Shown: positions 33,256 through 42,458 of the stretch, in pieces | How positions within the stretch are numbered: the stretch's first letter is position 1 | How the letters are laid out: every line of letters starts with the position of its first letter | Assembly (NCBI GenBank): GCA_900551075.1 | Contig: URVB01000026.1 | Location: forward strand, 1-48,977 | Direction: 5' to 3' | DNA from: an uncultured Blautia sp. | GTDB taxonomy: Bacteria > Bacillota > Clostridia > Lachnospirales > Lachnospiraceae | DNA: 48,977 nucleotides | Program-made: the position numbers and the translations under genes | Notes under the pieces: generated by a model | Database searches by the model: none | The model's input: only the letters and a program-made list of their open reading frames with translations | What the model was told of the DNA's origin: nothing

Positions 33256-33852
33256 TCAGAATACGATTCTTCTTGTTGCCACTTTTTGCAGCAGCGGCTC
33301 ACTGTGCGATACCATGATCAATCCGATTTCCCGTTCCCGCACTTCTTTTAAAAGAAAATTCCAAATCTGGCTCTGGGTAATCATATCCAGCATCGTACTG
33401 ATCTCGTCCGCGATCAGAAATCTGGTATCCCTGCCCAATGCCCTTGCAATACAAAAACGCTGCAGTTCTCCGCCGGAAAGTTCCCTGGGATAACGGTTCA
33501 TCCAATCCTCCTCAATCCCAAGCTCCCGAATGATCCGTTCTTCGATCTGCTGTCCATCCGCAAGCGTATCTCTCATACGGAGTCTGGGATTCACCGCCCG
33601 CTCCGGATGCTGCCAGATCATCTGTACCGGACAGTACCCCCTTTGGGATAAGGGTTTCCCATCCAGCAGCACCTCCCCTTTGCCGGGCTTTAAATAGCCT
33701 CCGAGAATCATGCAGAGGGTTGTTTTTCCGAAGCCGCTCGGACCGAGAACGGCCACCCGTTCATGGCTCTCTACCGATAGGCTTACATCGGCAAAAACCT
33801 CTCCTTCCCGATCATCATATGAAAATGTCAGATTTTTTCCTTCCAATACCAT
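33256..33852 (-). CDS. Peptide/nickel ABC importer ATPase (second, short subunit)
   Basis: 198 residues. Walker A is GPSGFGKTTL, the signature is ELSGGELQRFCIARAL, Walker B is RFLIADEIS, and MVSHS is the H-loop. It is shorter than usual DppF/NikE proteins because it lacks the C-terminal oligopeptide/Cys extension present in its partner. AGGAGG precedes the ATG, 15 bases after the partner ATPase. The two ATPases should form a heterodimer on the cytoplasmic face of the permease pair. Confidence 0.9.
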   Translation of the reverse strand: MVLEGKNLTFSYDDREGEVFADVSLSVESHERVAVLGPSGFGKTTLCMILGGYLKPGKGEVLLDGKPLSQRGYCPVQMIWQHPERAVNPRLRMRDTLADGQQIEERIIRELGIEEDWMNRYPRELSGGELQRFCIARALGRDTRFLIADEISTMLDMITQSQIWNFLLKEVREREIGLIMVSHSEPLLQKVATRRIVF

Positions 33853-33867
33853 ACGGTTCCTCCTGTA

Positions 33868-34860
33868 TCATGCGGTTCCTGCTCCGTAATGCCCATGCTT
33901 TTGGACTGCAAGCGGCTCGCCCTTGCATTTTATACACCGCACGGTTCCGCAGCCTACACGCTGCATGGGAATCTCTCCCCGGCATTCTTCTGTGCATGCG
34001 CTGCATCTGGGCCCGAAGGGACACCCCTTCGGCATATCCTTTACGTAAGGCTGGATACCCGGAAATGGCCGGAAGCCATTCTGAGGCATCGCCCTCCAGA
34101 GCGCTTTTGTATACGGATGACGAAGCGTTTCCTCCGAAGCAAAATCCGAAACAGGCGCTTCCTCTACTGTCGTTCCCGCATAAAACACAGCGATTCTGTC
34201 TGCAGCCTCGAGAGCCAGCTCAATATCATGGGTGATCAGAAGCACTCCCTTTCCCTCATCTGCAAAGGCTCTGAAATCCTCCATGGATTTTTTCGCCAGT
34301 GCAAGGTCCAGCCCCGGTGTCGGCTCGTCTGCAATGATCAGTTCCGGATTTCCCATCAAGGCTGACGTCAGTAAAACACGCCTTGTCATCCCGCCGGAAC
34401 ATTCAAACGGATATTTTTCATCCACATCAGCTCCAAGGCCGTATCTGCGAAACAGTTCCCTCTGCTTCTTTTTCAGTATCCCATTCCTTCTGCTGCCGCT
34501 TACCTGCTCTCCTACCTTCATCAAAGGATCCAGATATGTTGTACTCTGCGGTACAAACGCAATCCTGCTTCCCCGGAGCTCATGCATTTTCTCCTTTGTC
34601 AGCACTTCCTGGCAGAAATACATCTGTCCTCCTACTCTGGCATTATAAGGCAGCATGTCCAAAATTGCATGTGCCAGAAGGCTTTTCCCGGAACCGCTGG
34701 ACCCGACAACCGCCACAATCTCTCCTGCATGTACGGATACAGAAAGTCCGGAAATTACCGGAAGCTCTATCTGCCGGCTGCCGCGCCTGTTCTCATACTG
34801 CAGAAACGAAACGGACAATTCATCTATTTCCAGAATATGCGGTTTATTGGTACAGCTCAT
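33868..34860 (-). CDS. Peptide/nickel ABC importer ATPase (first subunit)
   Basis: About 330 residues. Walker A is GSSGSGKSLLA, the signature is FECSGGMTRRVLLTSAL, Walker B is ELIIADEPTPGLD, and ITHD is the H-loop. The C-terminal oligopeptide/dipeptide-transporter extension carries four or more Cys (CPFGPRCSACTEEC, VGCGTVRC), the usual place for an Fe-S or metal-binding cluster in this family. Start taken at the second ATG (34860), properly spaced from GGGGGGA. It is fourth gene of the five-gene operon. Confidence 0.92.
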   Translation of the reverse strand: MSCTNKPHILEIDELSVSFLQYENRRGSRQIELPVISGLSVSVHAGEIVAVVGSSGSGKSLLAHAILDMLPYNARVGGQMYFCQEVLTKEKMHELRGSRIAFVPQSTTYLDPLMKVGEQVSGSRRNGILKKKQRELFRRYGLGADVDEKYPFECSGGMTRRVLLTSALMGNPELIIADEPTPGLDLALAKKSMEDFRAFADEGKGVLLITHDIELALEAADRIAVFYAGTTVEEAPVSDFASEETLRHPYTKALWRAMPQNGFRPFPGIQPYVKDMPKGCPFGPRCSACTEECRGEIPMQRVGCGTVRCIKCKGEPLAVQKHGHYGAGTA

Positions 34861-34901
34861 ATGCATTCCCCCCGTCTCATATAGTCATAACCATCCTTCC
34901 T

Positions 34902-35723
34902 TTATTCATGAACACTGTTCGGGTCCAGAATCCTGCGAAGCGAGGTTCCTCCCAAATCAAACAATACCACGGTCAGCACCAGCATAAGGCCCGGAAACAG
35001 GGCCAGCCACCATTTCCCCGTGATCAAATATTTCATGCTTTCCGACAGGATCACTCCAATTGCAGGCTGCTCAGCGGACAGTCCGAACCCTAAAAACGTA
35101 ATACTGGATTCATGAAGGATCGCATGCGGAAACATCAGTACCAGTCCCACCAGAAACTGTGGAAAAAGATGCGGAAACATATGCTTCCACGCAATCCTGA
35201 GCTTACTGTGCCCAAGCTTGCCCGCAATCCGGATGTACTCACTCTCCTTAAGCTGCAGCACCTCTCCTCTGATCAGCCGGGCAAGGGAAGTCCAATGCGT
35301 AAGGGCCACGCCCACGATCACACCCTTCAGTCCCTTCCCCATAGCATAGGAAATCAAAAGCAGAAGAAGAATATGCGGAATTCCCATGATCATATCTATG
35401 AAAAATGTAATGGCGGAATCCGTTCTTTTTCCAAGAGTGGCCGATGCAATTCCCAGAACCATTGCCATTGCCGCACTGACTCCGGCTGCACTGACGCCAA
35501 TGAGAATACTCATGGAAAGCCCTGTCAGGGTACGGTAAAACATATTTCTTCCAAGCCAGTCGGTACCAAAGGGATACTGCAGGCAGGGCGGAATATTTTT
35601 TCTGGAAAAATCCGTTACCATAGCTTCTTCGTGGCAAATACCTCCTGCTACAGCTACAGTCACCAGAAACAGCAGGGACAGGAGCAGGTAGCCTTTTACT
35701 TTTTGTCTTTGGTTCAGCTTCAT
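34902..35723 (-). CDS. Peptide/nickel ABC importer permease (DppC/NikC type)
   Basis: 273 residues. An N-terminal helix is followed by a short periplasmic segment (PCLQYPFGTDWLGRNMFYRTL, the family's hallmark) and about five further helices. The EAA loop is near LIRGEVLQLKESEYIRIAGK. The start overlaps the upstream permease stop by ATGA. It forms the channel with the neighbouring permease. Substrate specificity is set by the binding protein, not by this subunit. Confidence 0.93.
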   Translation of the reverse strand: MKLNQRQKVKGYLLLSLLFLVTVAVAGGICHEEAMVTDFSRKNIPPCLQYPFGTDWLGRNMFYRTLTGLSMSILIGVSAAGVSAAMAMVLGIASATLGKRTDSAITFFIDMIMGIPHILLLLLISYAMGKGLKGVIVGVALTHWTSLARLIRGEVLQLKESEYIRIAGKLGHSKLRIAWKHMFPHLFPQFLVGLVLMFPHAILHESSITFLGFGLSAEQPAIGVILSESMKYLITGKWWLALFPGLMLVLTVVLFDLGGTSLRRILDPNSVHE

Positions 35724-36715
35724 TCTCTGCGGCCTCCCTTCCTGATACGCGGATCTACCACTCCGTACAGAAGATTTGCAATGAAATTTCCCAGAAACAC
35801 AATAGCCGCCGTGATCAGAGTGATTCCAAGCAAAAGAGGTACATCGCTGCCTGTTCCGGCCGCTACGGCTGCCTGTCCTAACCCCGGGTAAGAGAAGACC
35901 TGCTCTACAAGGACGGAGCCTCCGATGATTTCACTGATAGAGGCAAACTGCAGTGTCATGGCCGGAAGCAGAACGTTCCGAAGCGCATGCCGGCGGACAA
36001 TGCGCCAGGTACTATCCCCTCCCGCTCTGGCAAAGAGGACGTAATCACTTTCCATTATATCAATCATTTTTTCCCTGGTGTGCAGGGTAATATTGGAAAT
36101 CCCGGTAATGCTCAGAGTCACTGCCGGAAGAATTGCATGACGCACTCTGTCCAGGAAGGTAACACCGCTTGCTTCCACACCGATCGGCACACTCAGCCCG
36201 ATAGGCAGAAGCCTGAGCCACACACCAAAAATAATCAGCAGAAGCAGCGCCAGCCAAAAAGCCGGGGTACTGGCCACCACCAGAGAATATCCCTTGATCA
36301 GCTTATCCGGCAGCTTTCCCCGGAATACTCCGGCAGTCACACCCAGAATAAATCCCAAAAGTCCTGAAATGATCCAGGCCAACCCCATTAGAAACAGAGA
36401 GTTGGCCAATTTTACTGCGATTACTTTTGTAACAGGCTGGCGGTAAAGAAGGGATGTGCCCATGTCCCCCCTTACCGCATCCCCCGCCCAGTTCAGATAC
36501 CGTTCTACCGGGTCTTTATCCACGCCCCAGTAGGACCTTAATTTTTCTTTTTGTGCTTCACTCATGGAACCTAATGCCGCCTGTCCCACATTCGCCTGCA
36601 GAGGGTCGATGGGGGAGACGGATACCAGAGCAAATGTCACAATACTCACTGCAAACAAAAGCAATACCATCCGTATGAAATTTTTTCCGGCAAATATTAC
36701 GTTATGCTTTATCAA
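35720..36715 (-). CDS. Peptide/nickel ABC importer permease (DppB/NikB type)
   Basis: 331 residues with six predicted helices. The N-terminal part holds VSPIDPLQANVG and YWGVDKDPVERYLNWAGDAV then RGDMGTSLLYRQPVTKVI, a hallmark of NikB/DppB permeases. The EAA loop is near VLFARAGGDSTWRIVRRHAL. The start codon is TTG (36713-36715), with GGGAG nine bases upstream located in the stop region of the binding-protein gene, so translation is probably coupled. It overlaps the next permease by ATGA. Confidence 0.92.
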   Translation of the reverse strand: MIKHNVIFAGKNFIRMVLLLFAVSIVTFALVSVSPIDPLQANVGQAALGSMSEAQKEKLRSYWGVDKDPVERYLNWAGDAVRGDMGTSLLYRQPVTKVIAVKLANSLFLMGLAWIISGLLGFILGVTAGVFRGKLPDKLIKGYSLVVASTPAFWLALLLLIIFGVWLRLLPIGLSVPIGVEASGVTFLDRVRHAILPAVTLSITGISNITLHTREKMIDIMESDYVLFARAGGDSTWRIVRRHALRNVLLPAMTLQFASISEIIGGSVLVEQVFSYPGLGQAAVAAGTGSDVPLLLGITLITAAIVFLGNFIANLLYGVVDPRIRKGGRRE

Positions 36716-36721
36716 ACTGTA

Positions 36722-38311
36722 TTACTCCCATTCCCATTCGTCTATGTTATTTACGATTGACCAGCCGTGTCCGTGCGGATGAAGCTTCTGATCCGCGACC
36801 TTCAAGCCATCGCGTACAAAGTACAGATGATCAATGTTGCACAGCCAGATCCACGGAATATCACCTTCCTGCGTGATACCGGCTGTTCCATCCCACTGCG
36901 CCTTTTTCCAAAGCTCATAGGATTCTTCCAGATCATCGCTCTGAAGGGCTTCATCCATATAGCTGTCAACAGTATCGCTGGCATATGGAGAATATTCAGC
37001 GGAGCCTGTGCCTTCTATCGTATGATAAATGTTATAAAGCTCCATAGGAGAATGTGCTCCCCAGCCCCATACCAGAGGTTCCGATTGTGCACGGTCATAT
37101 GCCGTATCCCAGCCAACGCCTTCTGTTTTCACTTCAATGCCAAGTTTTTTCAACTGGTTCGCGGTGTCCTCTGCCAGCGCCTGACGCACAGAATCTCCAT
37201 TGCTGAACATCAACGTAAAGGCGGCCTTCTCTCCGTCCTTTTCGCGAATCCCATCTTCTCCTTCCAGCCATCCTGCATCATTCATCAGCTTTTTGGCTGC
37301 GTCCAGATCGTATGCAACAACCGCCTCCCCGTTATACCACGGCATTTTGTCGCACACACTGTATGCCTTCGTTCCATAGCCGTTCAAAACATTCCTGATC
37401 ATTTCATCTCTGTCAATAGCAAGGTTGATTGCACGTCTGACATTCACATCCGCAGTCAATGCATTGCCGTGCGTAACACCCTCAATTTCTTCAGGCTCCG
37501 TACATGGAAGATTAAAGCCACGGTTATCTACCGTCTCTACATTCAGCAGACGGTATCCCTCAATCTCCTGTTCACTGTAAGAAGCAGCGGTATGCGCCAC
37601 ATCCACCTGTCCTGCCATAGCGGCGGCAAGTGCTGCATCCTCTTCCATAAAAAGGACGGTCAGTTTGCCGATCTTCGGCGCTTTCCCGTAATAGTCCGGA
37701 TTTGCTTCAAAAATAACCTGCTGGCCCCTGTCCCACTGTTTCATGATGTAACGGCCGGAACCAATCGGATTTTGTCCGTAATTTTCATCGTATGCGTGTT
37801 CCGGAACGATTCCAACGATTGCCATAGTATACGGCCAGATAGAATACGGTGTATTCATACGAAACTCCACAGTCGTATCATCCAAAGCAACCGCTTCTTT
37901 CAGCATTGTAAAATCATTGACAGAACTGTTGTCCCGGCAATTGTTATAAGTAAAGGCTACATCCCCGGCTGTGAGAGGCTCCCCATCTGTGAACCTCACA
38001 TCATCACGGATTTTTACAGTCCAGGTGAGACCGTCCTTACTGCAGTTGTATTCCGTGGCCAGATCATTTTCGATTCCAAGCTCTTTTGTCGTCCGCACCA
38101 AGGTGCTCTGAATCAGCGGCTCATGCACATGCTCCCCTGCACCCCAGCCGTAGGCCGGGTCGAAGCCGGATTCCGGTTCGGAGGTTACCGGCATGGTAAC
38201 GACTACATCGCCGCTTTCTGCATCCGCATGTACTGCCTCCGTACCAGACACCAGAAGAGAAACGCTCATGGCAGCCGCACAGAACAGACTTATCAGTTTT
38301 TTGATCATCAT
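36722..38311 (-). CDS. Family 5 extracellular solute-binding protein (peptide/nickel type)
   Basis: 529 residues. The signal peptide MMIKKLISLFCAAAMSVSLL ends VSGTEAVHA, but no lipobox Cys follows; where lipoproteins would read SGC there is SGT. The mature SBP_bac_5 fold includes DGLTWTVKIRDDVRFTDGEP and AGDVAFTYN near 110-145 and RRAINLAIDRDEM near 305. The C-terminus has HPHGHGW, a His cluster that could contact metal. It heads the operon SBP-permease-permease-ATPase-ATPase behind a dyad operator. The substrate could be nickel, a metal chelate or peptide; the His cluster leans to metal but is not proof. Confidence 0.88.
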   Translation of the reverse strand: MMIKKLISLFCAAAMSVSLLVSGTEAVHADAESGDVVVTMPVTSEPESGFDPAYGWGAGEHVHEPLIQSTLVRTTKELGIENDLATEYNCSKDGLTWTVKIRDDVRFTDGEPLTAGDVAFTYNNCRDNSSVNDFTMLKEAVALDDTTVEFRMNTPYSIWPYTMAIVGIVPEHAYDENYGQNPIGSGRYIMKQWDRGQQVIFEANPDYYGKAPKIGKLTVLFMEEDAALAAAMAGQVDVAHTAASYSEQEIEGYRLLNVETVDNRGFNLPCTEPEEIEGVTHGNALTADVNVRRAINLAIDRDEMIRNVLNGYGTKAYSVCDKMPWYNGEAVVAYDLDAAKKLMNDAGWLEGEDGIREKDGEKAAFTLMFSNGDSVRQALAEDTANQLKKLGIEVKTEGVGWDTAYDRAQSEPLVWGWGAHSPMELYNIYHTIEGTGSAEYSPYASDTVDSYMDEALQSDDLEESYELWKKAQWDGTAGITQEGDIPWIWLCNIDHLYFVRDGLKVADQKLHPHGHGWSIVNNIDEWEWE

Positions 38312-38358
38312 ATTTATTGATCTCCTTCCTTGAGAATGAATTTCCTGGTTTGTACGCG

Positions 38359-38409
38359 CGTATAAATTCGTTTATACGTTTATTATATCGAAAAAAATCC
38401 CCCCTGCAA
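38359..38409 (-). promoter_or_regulatory. Promoter and dyad operator of the ABC importer operon
   Basis: TTGCAG (38404-38409) and TATAAT (38382-38387) are 16 bases apart; the -35 lies inside the upstream gene's terminator stem. Just after the -10 is CGTATAAATTCGTTTATACG (38359-38378), a perfect 8-base inverted repeat positioned over the transcription start. It is a likely repressor site, perhaps metal-responsive. Confidence 0.6.
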
Positions 38410-38422
38410 GCCCGCAGGGGGG
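38391..38422 (-). terminator. Terminator of the tyrosine phosphatase gene
   Basis: CCCCCCTGC...GCAGGGGGG (38399-38422) with a 6-base loop, followed by ATTTTTTT. Its 3' part overlaps the promoter of the next operon. Confidence 0.9.
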
Positions 38423-38448
38423 TTATTTTTATCAAAAAAGGCAAAATC

Positions 38449-39501
38449 TTAAACCAGATATTTATTTCTCAGATCACTGATTGCCTTAGGTGTCAGATAG
38501 AGTGCTCTTCTGAGAAACCGGTCAACAGAGCCATAATCCTGCTCGATTGTCCAAAATACCGTATCCAGATATTCTTCCTCTACGCGGAAAAAAATACGGA
38601 TGCGTTCCATAACCTCTCCATCGACAATCATTTTATTCTCAAGAAAACGGATCATATATTCCAATTCCGTCTCCAGATATAGATTGCTTCTCATAAAGTC
38701 ATCCCGAATCACTTCTCTCGGCACGCCCAGGGCACAGAGAAGCAGCGCAGTCCCAACGCCTACCCGGTCTTTGCCTTCACTGCAGTGCCAAAGCACTGCC
38801 CCCTCATTCTGCTGCAGAAGCACATCCAAAAAACGTGCATACTGCTTTACGGAATACTGATCGCGAATCAAAGCCCCGTACTGTTTTTTTACAGCTTCCT
38901 TCGGGCTTCCTTTTAAATTCAGAATTACCTCCGTCAGGCTCCGCTCGCGGGAAATCCCCACAGTCTCTTCATCCATGATCGGGATTTCATAATACTTGAC
39001 ACCTTCCATAATCGTATCCGGCTTTTCCCCGCGCTCCACTGCGGTACGGAAATCAATCACTGTGGATAAACGGTATTCACCCAAGAGTGTATCCTGATCT
39101 GCAAGAGAAACATGATAAAGATTTCCGCTCCTTAAAAGCTTCCTGGGCAGAATATGCCTGCCATCCTCTGTGACAAGTGCTCCCAGATCCCTCGTATTTG
39201 GAAGACTGTGAAGTGCAATTCTTCCTCCCTTTGGAAAACCTGTGGCAATATCCGGATTCAGGGCTTTCAGAAGCTGAATACAATCCTCTACCTCTTTTTC
39301 TGTCATATCAAATTTGTATCGTTTCCGTCTTTTTGTGACAATCACTAAATAATTCGCCATCAGTTGCTTTTGGACTCCGCCTTCCACACCTTCCCGGCGC
39401 ATATATGCCCACAAAATATCTCTGCACGGAAGACTGTTCATCATCATATGCTTCGTAAAAATCAGATTTCCGTCTTCAATTCGTATTTTTCCATATTTCA
39501 T
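38449..39501 (-). CDS. Tyrosine/serine protein phosphatase (Y_phosphatase3 type) with PH-like N-terminal domain
   Basis: 350 residues. The first ~90 (KIRIEDGNLIFTK...VIVTKRRKRYKFDMTEKEV) look like a small PH-like beta domain. From about 95 comes the phosphatase: HSLPNTRDLGALVTEDG, STVIDFRTAVERG (general acid region), and the P-loop HCSEGKDRVGVG with nucleophile Cys in the HCxxGKDR form. Relatives include secreted LipA/MptpB-like lipid and protein phosphatases, but no signal peptide is present here, so it should act in the cytoplasm. It has its own terminator and GGAGGAG at the start. The substrate is unknown. Confidence 0.88.
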   Translation of the reverse strand: MKYGKIRIEDGNLIFTKHMMMNSLPCRDILWAYMRREGVEGGVQKQLMANYLVIVTKRRKRYKFDMTEKEVEDCIQLLKALNPDIATGFPKGGRIALHSLPNTRDLGALVTEDGRHILPRKLLRSGNLYHVSLADQDTLLGEYRLSTVIDFRTAVERGEKPDTIMEGVKYYEIPIMDEETVGISRERSLTEVILNLKGSPKEAVKKQYGALIRDQYSVKQYARFLDVLLQQNEGAVLWHCSEGKDRVGVGTALLLCALGVPREVIRDDFMRSNLYLETELEYMIRFLENKMIVDGEVMERIRIFFRVEEEYLDTVFWTIEQDYGSVDRFLRRALYLTPKAISDLRNKYLV

Positions 39502-39614
39502 AGGCTTCTCCTCCGCTGTTTCCTGCTTATCTGCACGTATTTCCGAATGTTACGGCATCCGCCGTTCATATGTTCATCATATCACACTATCAGGAAATGC
39601 GAAACAAGTAAAAC

Positions 39615-41291
39615 TTATTTCATATAAAAAACAACTGCCTCATATGGACGAAGAAGCATATTTTGCTCCAAAACAGCATCTTCGTAATTGGAAATCAATA
39701 CCTCTGCTTCTTTTTTCAGGAAATCCTCCGGAATTTCTATTTTCTGCTCCTCCTCCTTAAAATTACAGATCACCAGAAGTTTTTCTGCTCCCAGGCTTCT
39801 GGTATAAGCATAAATGGCGGGATGCTCTGCAAGCAGCAGCTCATAATCGCCATAGACAATTATTTCATTTTCGTGACGAAGCCGGATCAGTTTCTGGTAA
39901 TAGCGGAACACCGAATCTTCTCTTGTCATCTGCTCTGCTGCATTGATCTCTTTATAATTCGGATTCACCATAATCCAGGGCGTCCCTGTTGTAAACCCTG
40001 CATTCTCACCTGCATCCCATTGCACCGGAGTACGTGCATTATCACGGCTCTTATACCTTAGATATTTCATCATCGTATCACTGTCCATGAGCTTTCCTCC
40101 GACGATTTCATGATAAGCATTGATGCTTTCAATATCTCTGAAATCATCCAGGGTTTCAAACGGAACATTCGTCATCCCAAGCTCTTCGCCCTGGTATACA
40201 TAAGGCGTTCCCTGCATCATATGCAGGCAGGTTGCCAGCATTTTTGCAGAAATCTCTCTGTATGCGGAAGAATCATTACCCAATCTGGAAATCATTCTCG
40301 GCTGGTCATGATTACACCAATACAGGCTGTTCCATGCTTTTCCCATTAGCGAAACCTGCCATTTTGTCAACACCTTTTTCAACTCCACCAGATTGATCTT
40401 TTTGTCACTCCATTTAAAGGTTTCTCCGCCATCCAGATCCATATGTTCAAACTGAAATACCATGTTCAGCTCTTTTCCATCCAGGGAAGCATACTTCTGC
40501 GCTTCTTCAACAGTAACACCTGAACACTCACCTACTGTCAGCAGGTCGTATCTGGAAAGCACCTTCTGATTCATTTCCTGAAGATATTCGTGGACGTGCG
40601 GTCCGTTGCAGACGTAAGGGCCGAAATCTCCATAGCCGCTCTTGCCGATTTCTCCATCCGGAAGTCCCGGAACCTTGGAAATCATAGAAATTACGTCCAT
40701 ACGGAAACCATCGATCCCCTTTTGGCACCACCAATCCATCATATTGAAAACTTCTTTTCTCACAGCCGGATTATCCCAGTTCAGATCGGGCTGCTTTTTG
40801 GAAAACAGATGCAGATAATACATTTTTGTTTCTTCGTCGTACTCCCAGGCAGGGCCGGAGAAGCAGGAGCCCCAGTTATTTGGTTCTTTTCCATCCTTTG
40901 CATCTCTCCAAATATAATAATCCCGATATGGGTTTTCTTTGGAGCTGCGGCTCTCCATAAACCATGGATGCTCGTCAGAGGTATGGTTTACAACAAGGTC
41001 CATAACAACCCTGATACCGCGTTCATGAGCCGCAGCAAGCATTCTGTCATAGTCTTCCATGGTCCCGAAATCTTTCATAATTCCGCAGTAATTGCTGATG
41101 TCATATCCATTGTCATCATTCGGAGATTCGTATACCGGTGAAAGCCAGATAACATCAATTCCAAGCTCTTTTAAATAATCCATTTTTTCTGTGATTCCAT
41201 TCAGATCACCAACACCATCTCCATTACTGTCCTTAAAGCTTCTTGGATAAATCTGATATACCACCGCTTCTTTCCACCATGTTTTTTTCAT
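39615..41291 (-). CDS. GH13 alpha-glucosidase / oligo-1,6-glucosidase
   Basis: 558 residues, cytoplasmic. Conserved GH13 regions are MDLVVNHTSDEHPWF (I), GIDGFRMDVIS with the nucleophile Asp (II), LLTVGECSGV with the acid Glu (III), and WCNHDQPR (IV). The QPDLNW segment after region I is typical of the oligo-1,6-glucosidase/sucrase-isomaltase-like subfamily (GH13_31). It would hydrolyse isomalto- or malto-oligosaccharides taken up by the cell. Start taken at ATG 41291 behind GAAAGGA. Its promoter is flanked by two LacI-type operators and the LacI gene lies immediately upstream, so induction by an alpha-glucoside is likely. No sugar transporter is adjacent. Confidence 0.93.
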   Translation of the reverse strand: MKKTWWKEAVVYQIYPRSFKDSNGDGVGDLNGITEKMDYLKELGIDVIWLSPVYESPNDDNGYDISNYCGIMKDFGTMEDYDRMLAAAHERGIRVVMDLVVNHTSDEHPWFMESRSSKENPYRDYYIWRDAKDGKEPNNWGSCFSGPAWEYDEETKMYYLHLFSKKQPDLNWDNPAVRKEVFNMMDWWCQKGIDGFRMDVISMISKVPGLPDGEIGKSGYGDFGPYVCNGPHVHEYLQEMNQKVLSRYDLLTVGECSGVTVEEAQKYASLDGKELNMVFQFEHMDLDGGETFKWSDKKINLVELKKVLTKWQVSLMGKAWNSLYWCNHDQPRMISRLGNDSSAYREISAKMLATCLHMMQGTPYVYQGEELGMTNVPFETLDDFRDIESINAYHEIVGGKLMDSDTMMKYLRYKSRDNARTPVQWDAGENAGFTTGTPWIMVNPNYKEINAAEQMTREDSVFRYYQKLIRLRHENEIIVYGDYELLLAEHPAIYAYTRSLGAEKLLVICNFKEEEQKIEIPEDFLKKEAEVLISNYEDAVLEQNMLLRPYEAVVFYMK

Positions 41292-41339
41292 AATCTGCAC
41301 ATCCTTTCTTCCTGTCTTATCATTGCTTTTTTCAAATAG

Positions 41340-41410
41340 GTTTTACGTTTAACTTTATGGGCGTATCTTACATCTGTTCCTGTCAAATGTCAATAGTTTT
41401 ACGTAAAACT
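41340..41410 (-). promoter_or_regulatory. GH13 promoter flanked by two LacI-type operators
   Basis: TTGACA (41388-41393) and TAAGAT (41365-41370) are 17 bases apart. AGTTTTACGTAAAACT (41395-41410), a perfect 16-base palindrome, lies just upstream inside the last codons of the lacI gene. GTTTTACGTTTAAC (41340-41353), a partial match around the same ACGT centre, lies just past the start. The paired sites suggest repression by looping or double occlusion, with lacI read-through also affected. Confidence 0.7.
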
Positions 41411-42447
41411 CTTTGCGAAATCTTTTGTGCAGATTCACGAATGACAAGCTTCACGGGTAGTCTGACGCTCTTGCTGCATATCTGCTCCTTTTCAATCAGA
41501 GAAATCATATTCCGAACGGCCAGGCGTCCCTTCTCGCTGACTCCCTGATGAATCGTTGTCAGTCTCGGATTCGTCAGATGCGCCATATCAATATCGTCAA
41601 AGCCCGTTATGGAAAAGTCCTCCGGAATCCTGATATTGTGATGAAGAAAATAATCCATTCCCTCGATTGCAAGATAATCGTTGCAGAATACAAGTGCTGT
41701 TATCCCGTCTTTTTTTCTCACAATTTCTTCAAACAGGTGTTCTTTTTCCTCTGCCGTATTTCCGCAAAATAAAATCCGCTGCTCCCCATCCGGAATGCCT
41801 GCCTGCACCATGGCACGGACAAAACCGTACTCGCGCATCCGTCCTACGTCACAAAGATCATCAACCCTGCTGCGGTCCACATCTGAAACAAACCGTATCT
41901 TTCTATGTCCCAGCCCTAACAAATAGGAGGTTATTTCAAATGCGCCCGCCTCGTCCTCCGTTCCTACATTGCAGTATGTTTCCTCCTCCCGGAAATAGCA
42001 GTCCGTAAAAACGGCGGGAACTTTAATCTTTTCGCCCAGACGCCGGCTGTCTCTGGTTCCCATGCTGACTGTTATGATGCCCGCCGCATTCCACGTACTC
42101 AGCAGCTTCTCAATCTCCTCAGCAGAATTGGAAAAACACAGCATCATATAATATCCGTTCCTGCGTATTTCCTTCTCCATGGTACCTAATATTTCTGACA
42201 TAAAAGGACTCTGGATTCCCTCCCTGGAGGGATCCGTCAGATCATTTGCGATCACACCAATGATATCGGACCGATGCTTTACCAGCATTCTGGCCCCCAT
42301 ATTCGGGACATAATGCATTTCCTTCATAATTTTCTCTATTTTTTCTATGGTAGCAGGTGAAACTCTCTTTGTATTTCCATGAATGACATTGGAAACCGTG
42401 GTAAAACTGACCCCGGCTTCTCTTGCAATATCTTTAATGGTCGCCAT
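41383..42447 (-). CDS. LacI-family transcriptional regulator of the GH13 gene
   Basis: 354 residues. The DNA-binding domain is MATIKDIAREAGVSFTTVSN, followed by the hinge NTKRVSPATIEKIEKIMKEM HYVPN. The periplasmic-binding-like effector domain (DIIGVIANDLTDP ... TALVFCNDYLAIEGM ... TGFDDIDMAHLTNPRLTTIH) follows. GGAGA precedes the ATG, 11 bases after the M20 gene, so it is probably co-transcribed with it. Its 3' end contains a perfect ACGT-centred operator that it likely binds itself. Confidence 0.92.
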   Translation of the reverse strand: MATIKDIAREAGVSFTTVSNVIHGNTKRVSPATIEKIEKIMKEMHYVPNMGARMLVKHRSDIIGVIANDLTDPSREGIQSPFMSEILGTMEKEIRRNGYYMMLCFSNSAEEIEKLLSTWNAAGIITVSMGTRDSRRLGEKIKVPAVFTDCYFREEETYCNVGTEDEAGAFEITSYLLGLGHRKIRFVSDVDRSRVDDLCDVGRMREYGFVRAMVQAGIPDGEQRILFCGNTAEEKEHLFEEIVRKKDGITALVFCNDYLAIEGMDYFLHHNIRIPEDFSITGFDDIDMAHLTNPRLTTIHQGVSEKGRLAVRNMISLIEKEQICSKSVRLPVKLVIRESAQKISQRVLRKTIDI

Positions 42448-42458
42448 GATTTTTCTCC

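Noticed and set aside
36767..38320. 517-codon open frame antisense to the solute-binding protein gene
   Set aside because: Cys/His/Phe-rich composition typical of an antisense shadow; the minus-strand product is clearly a family 5 binding protein.
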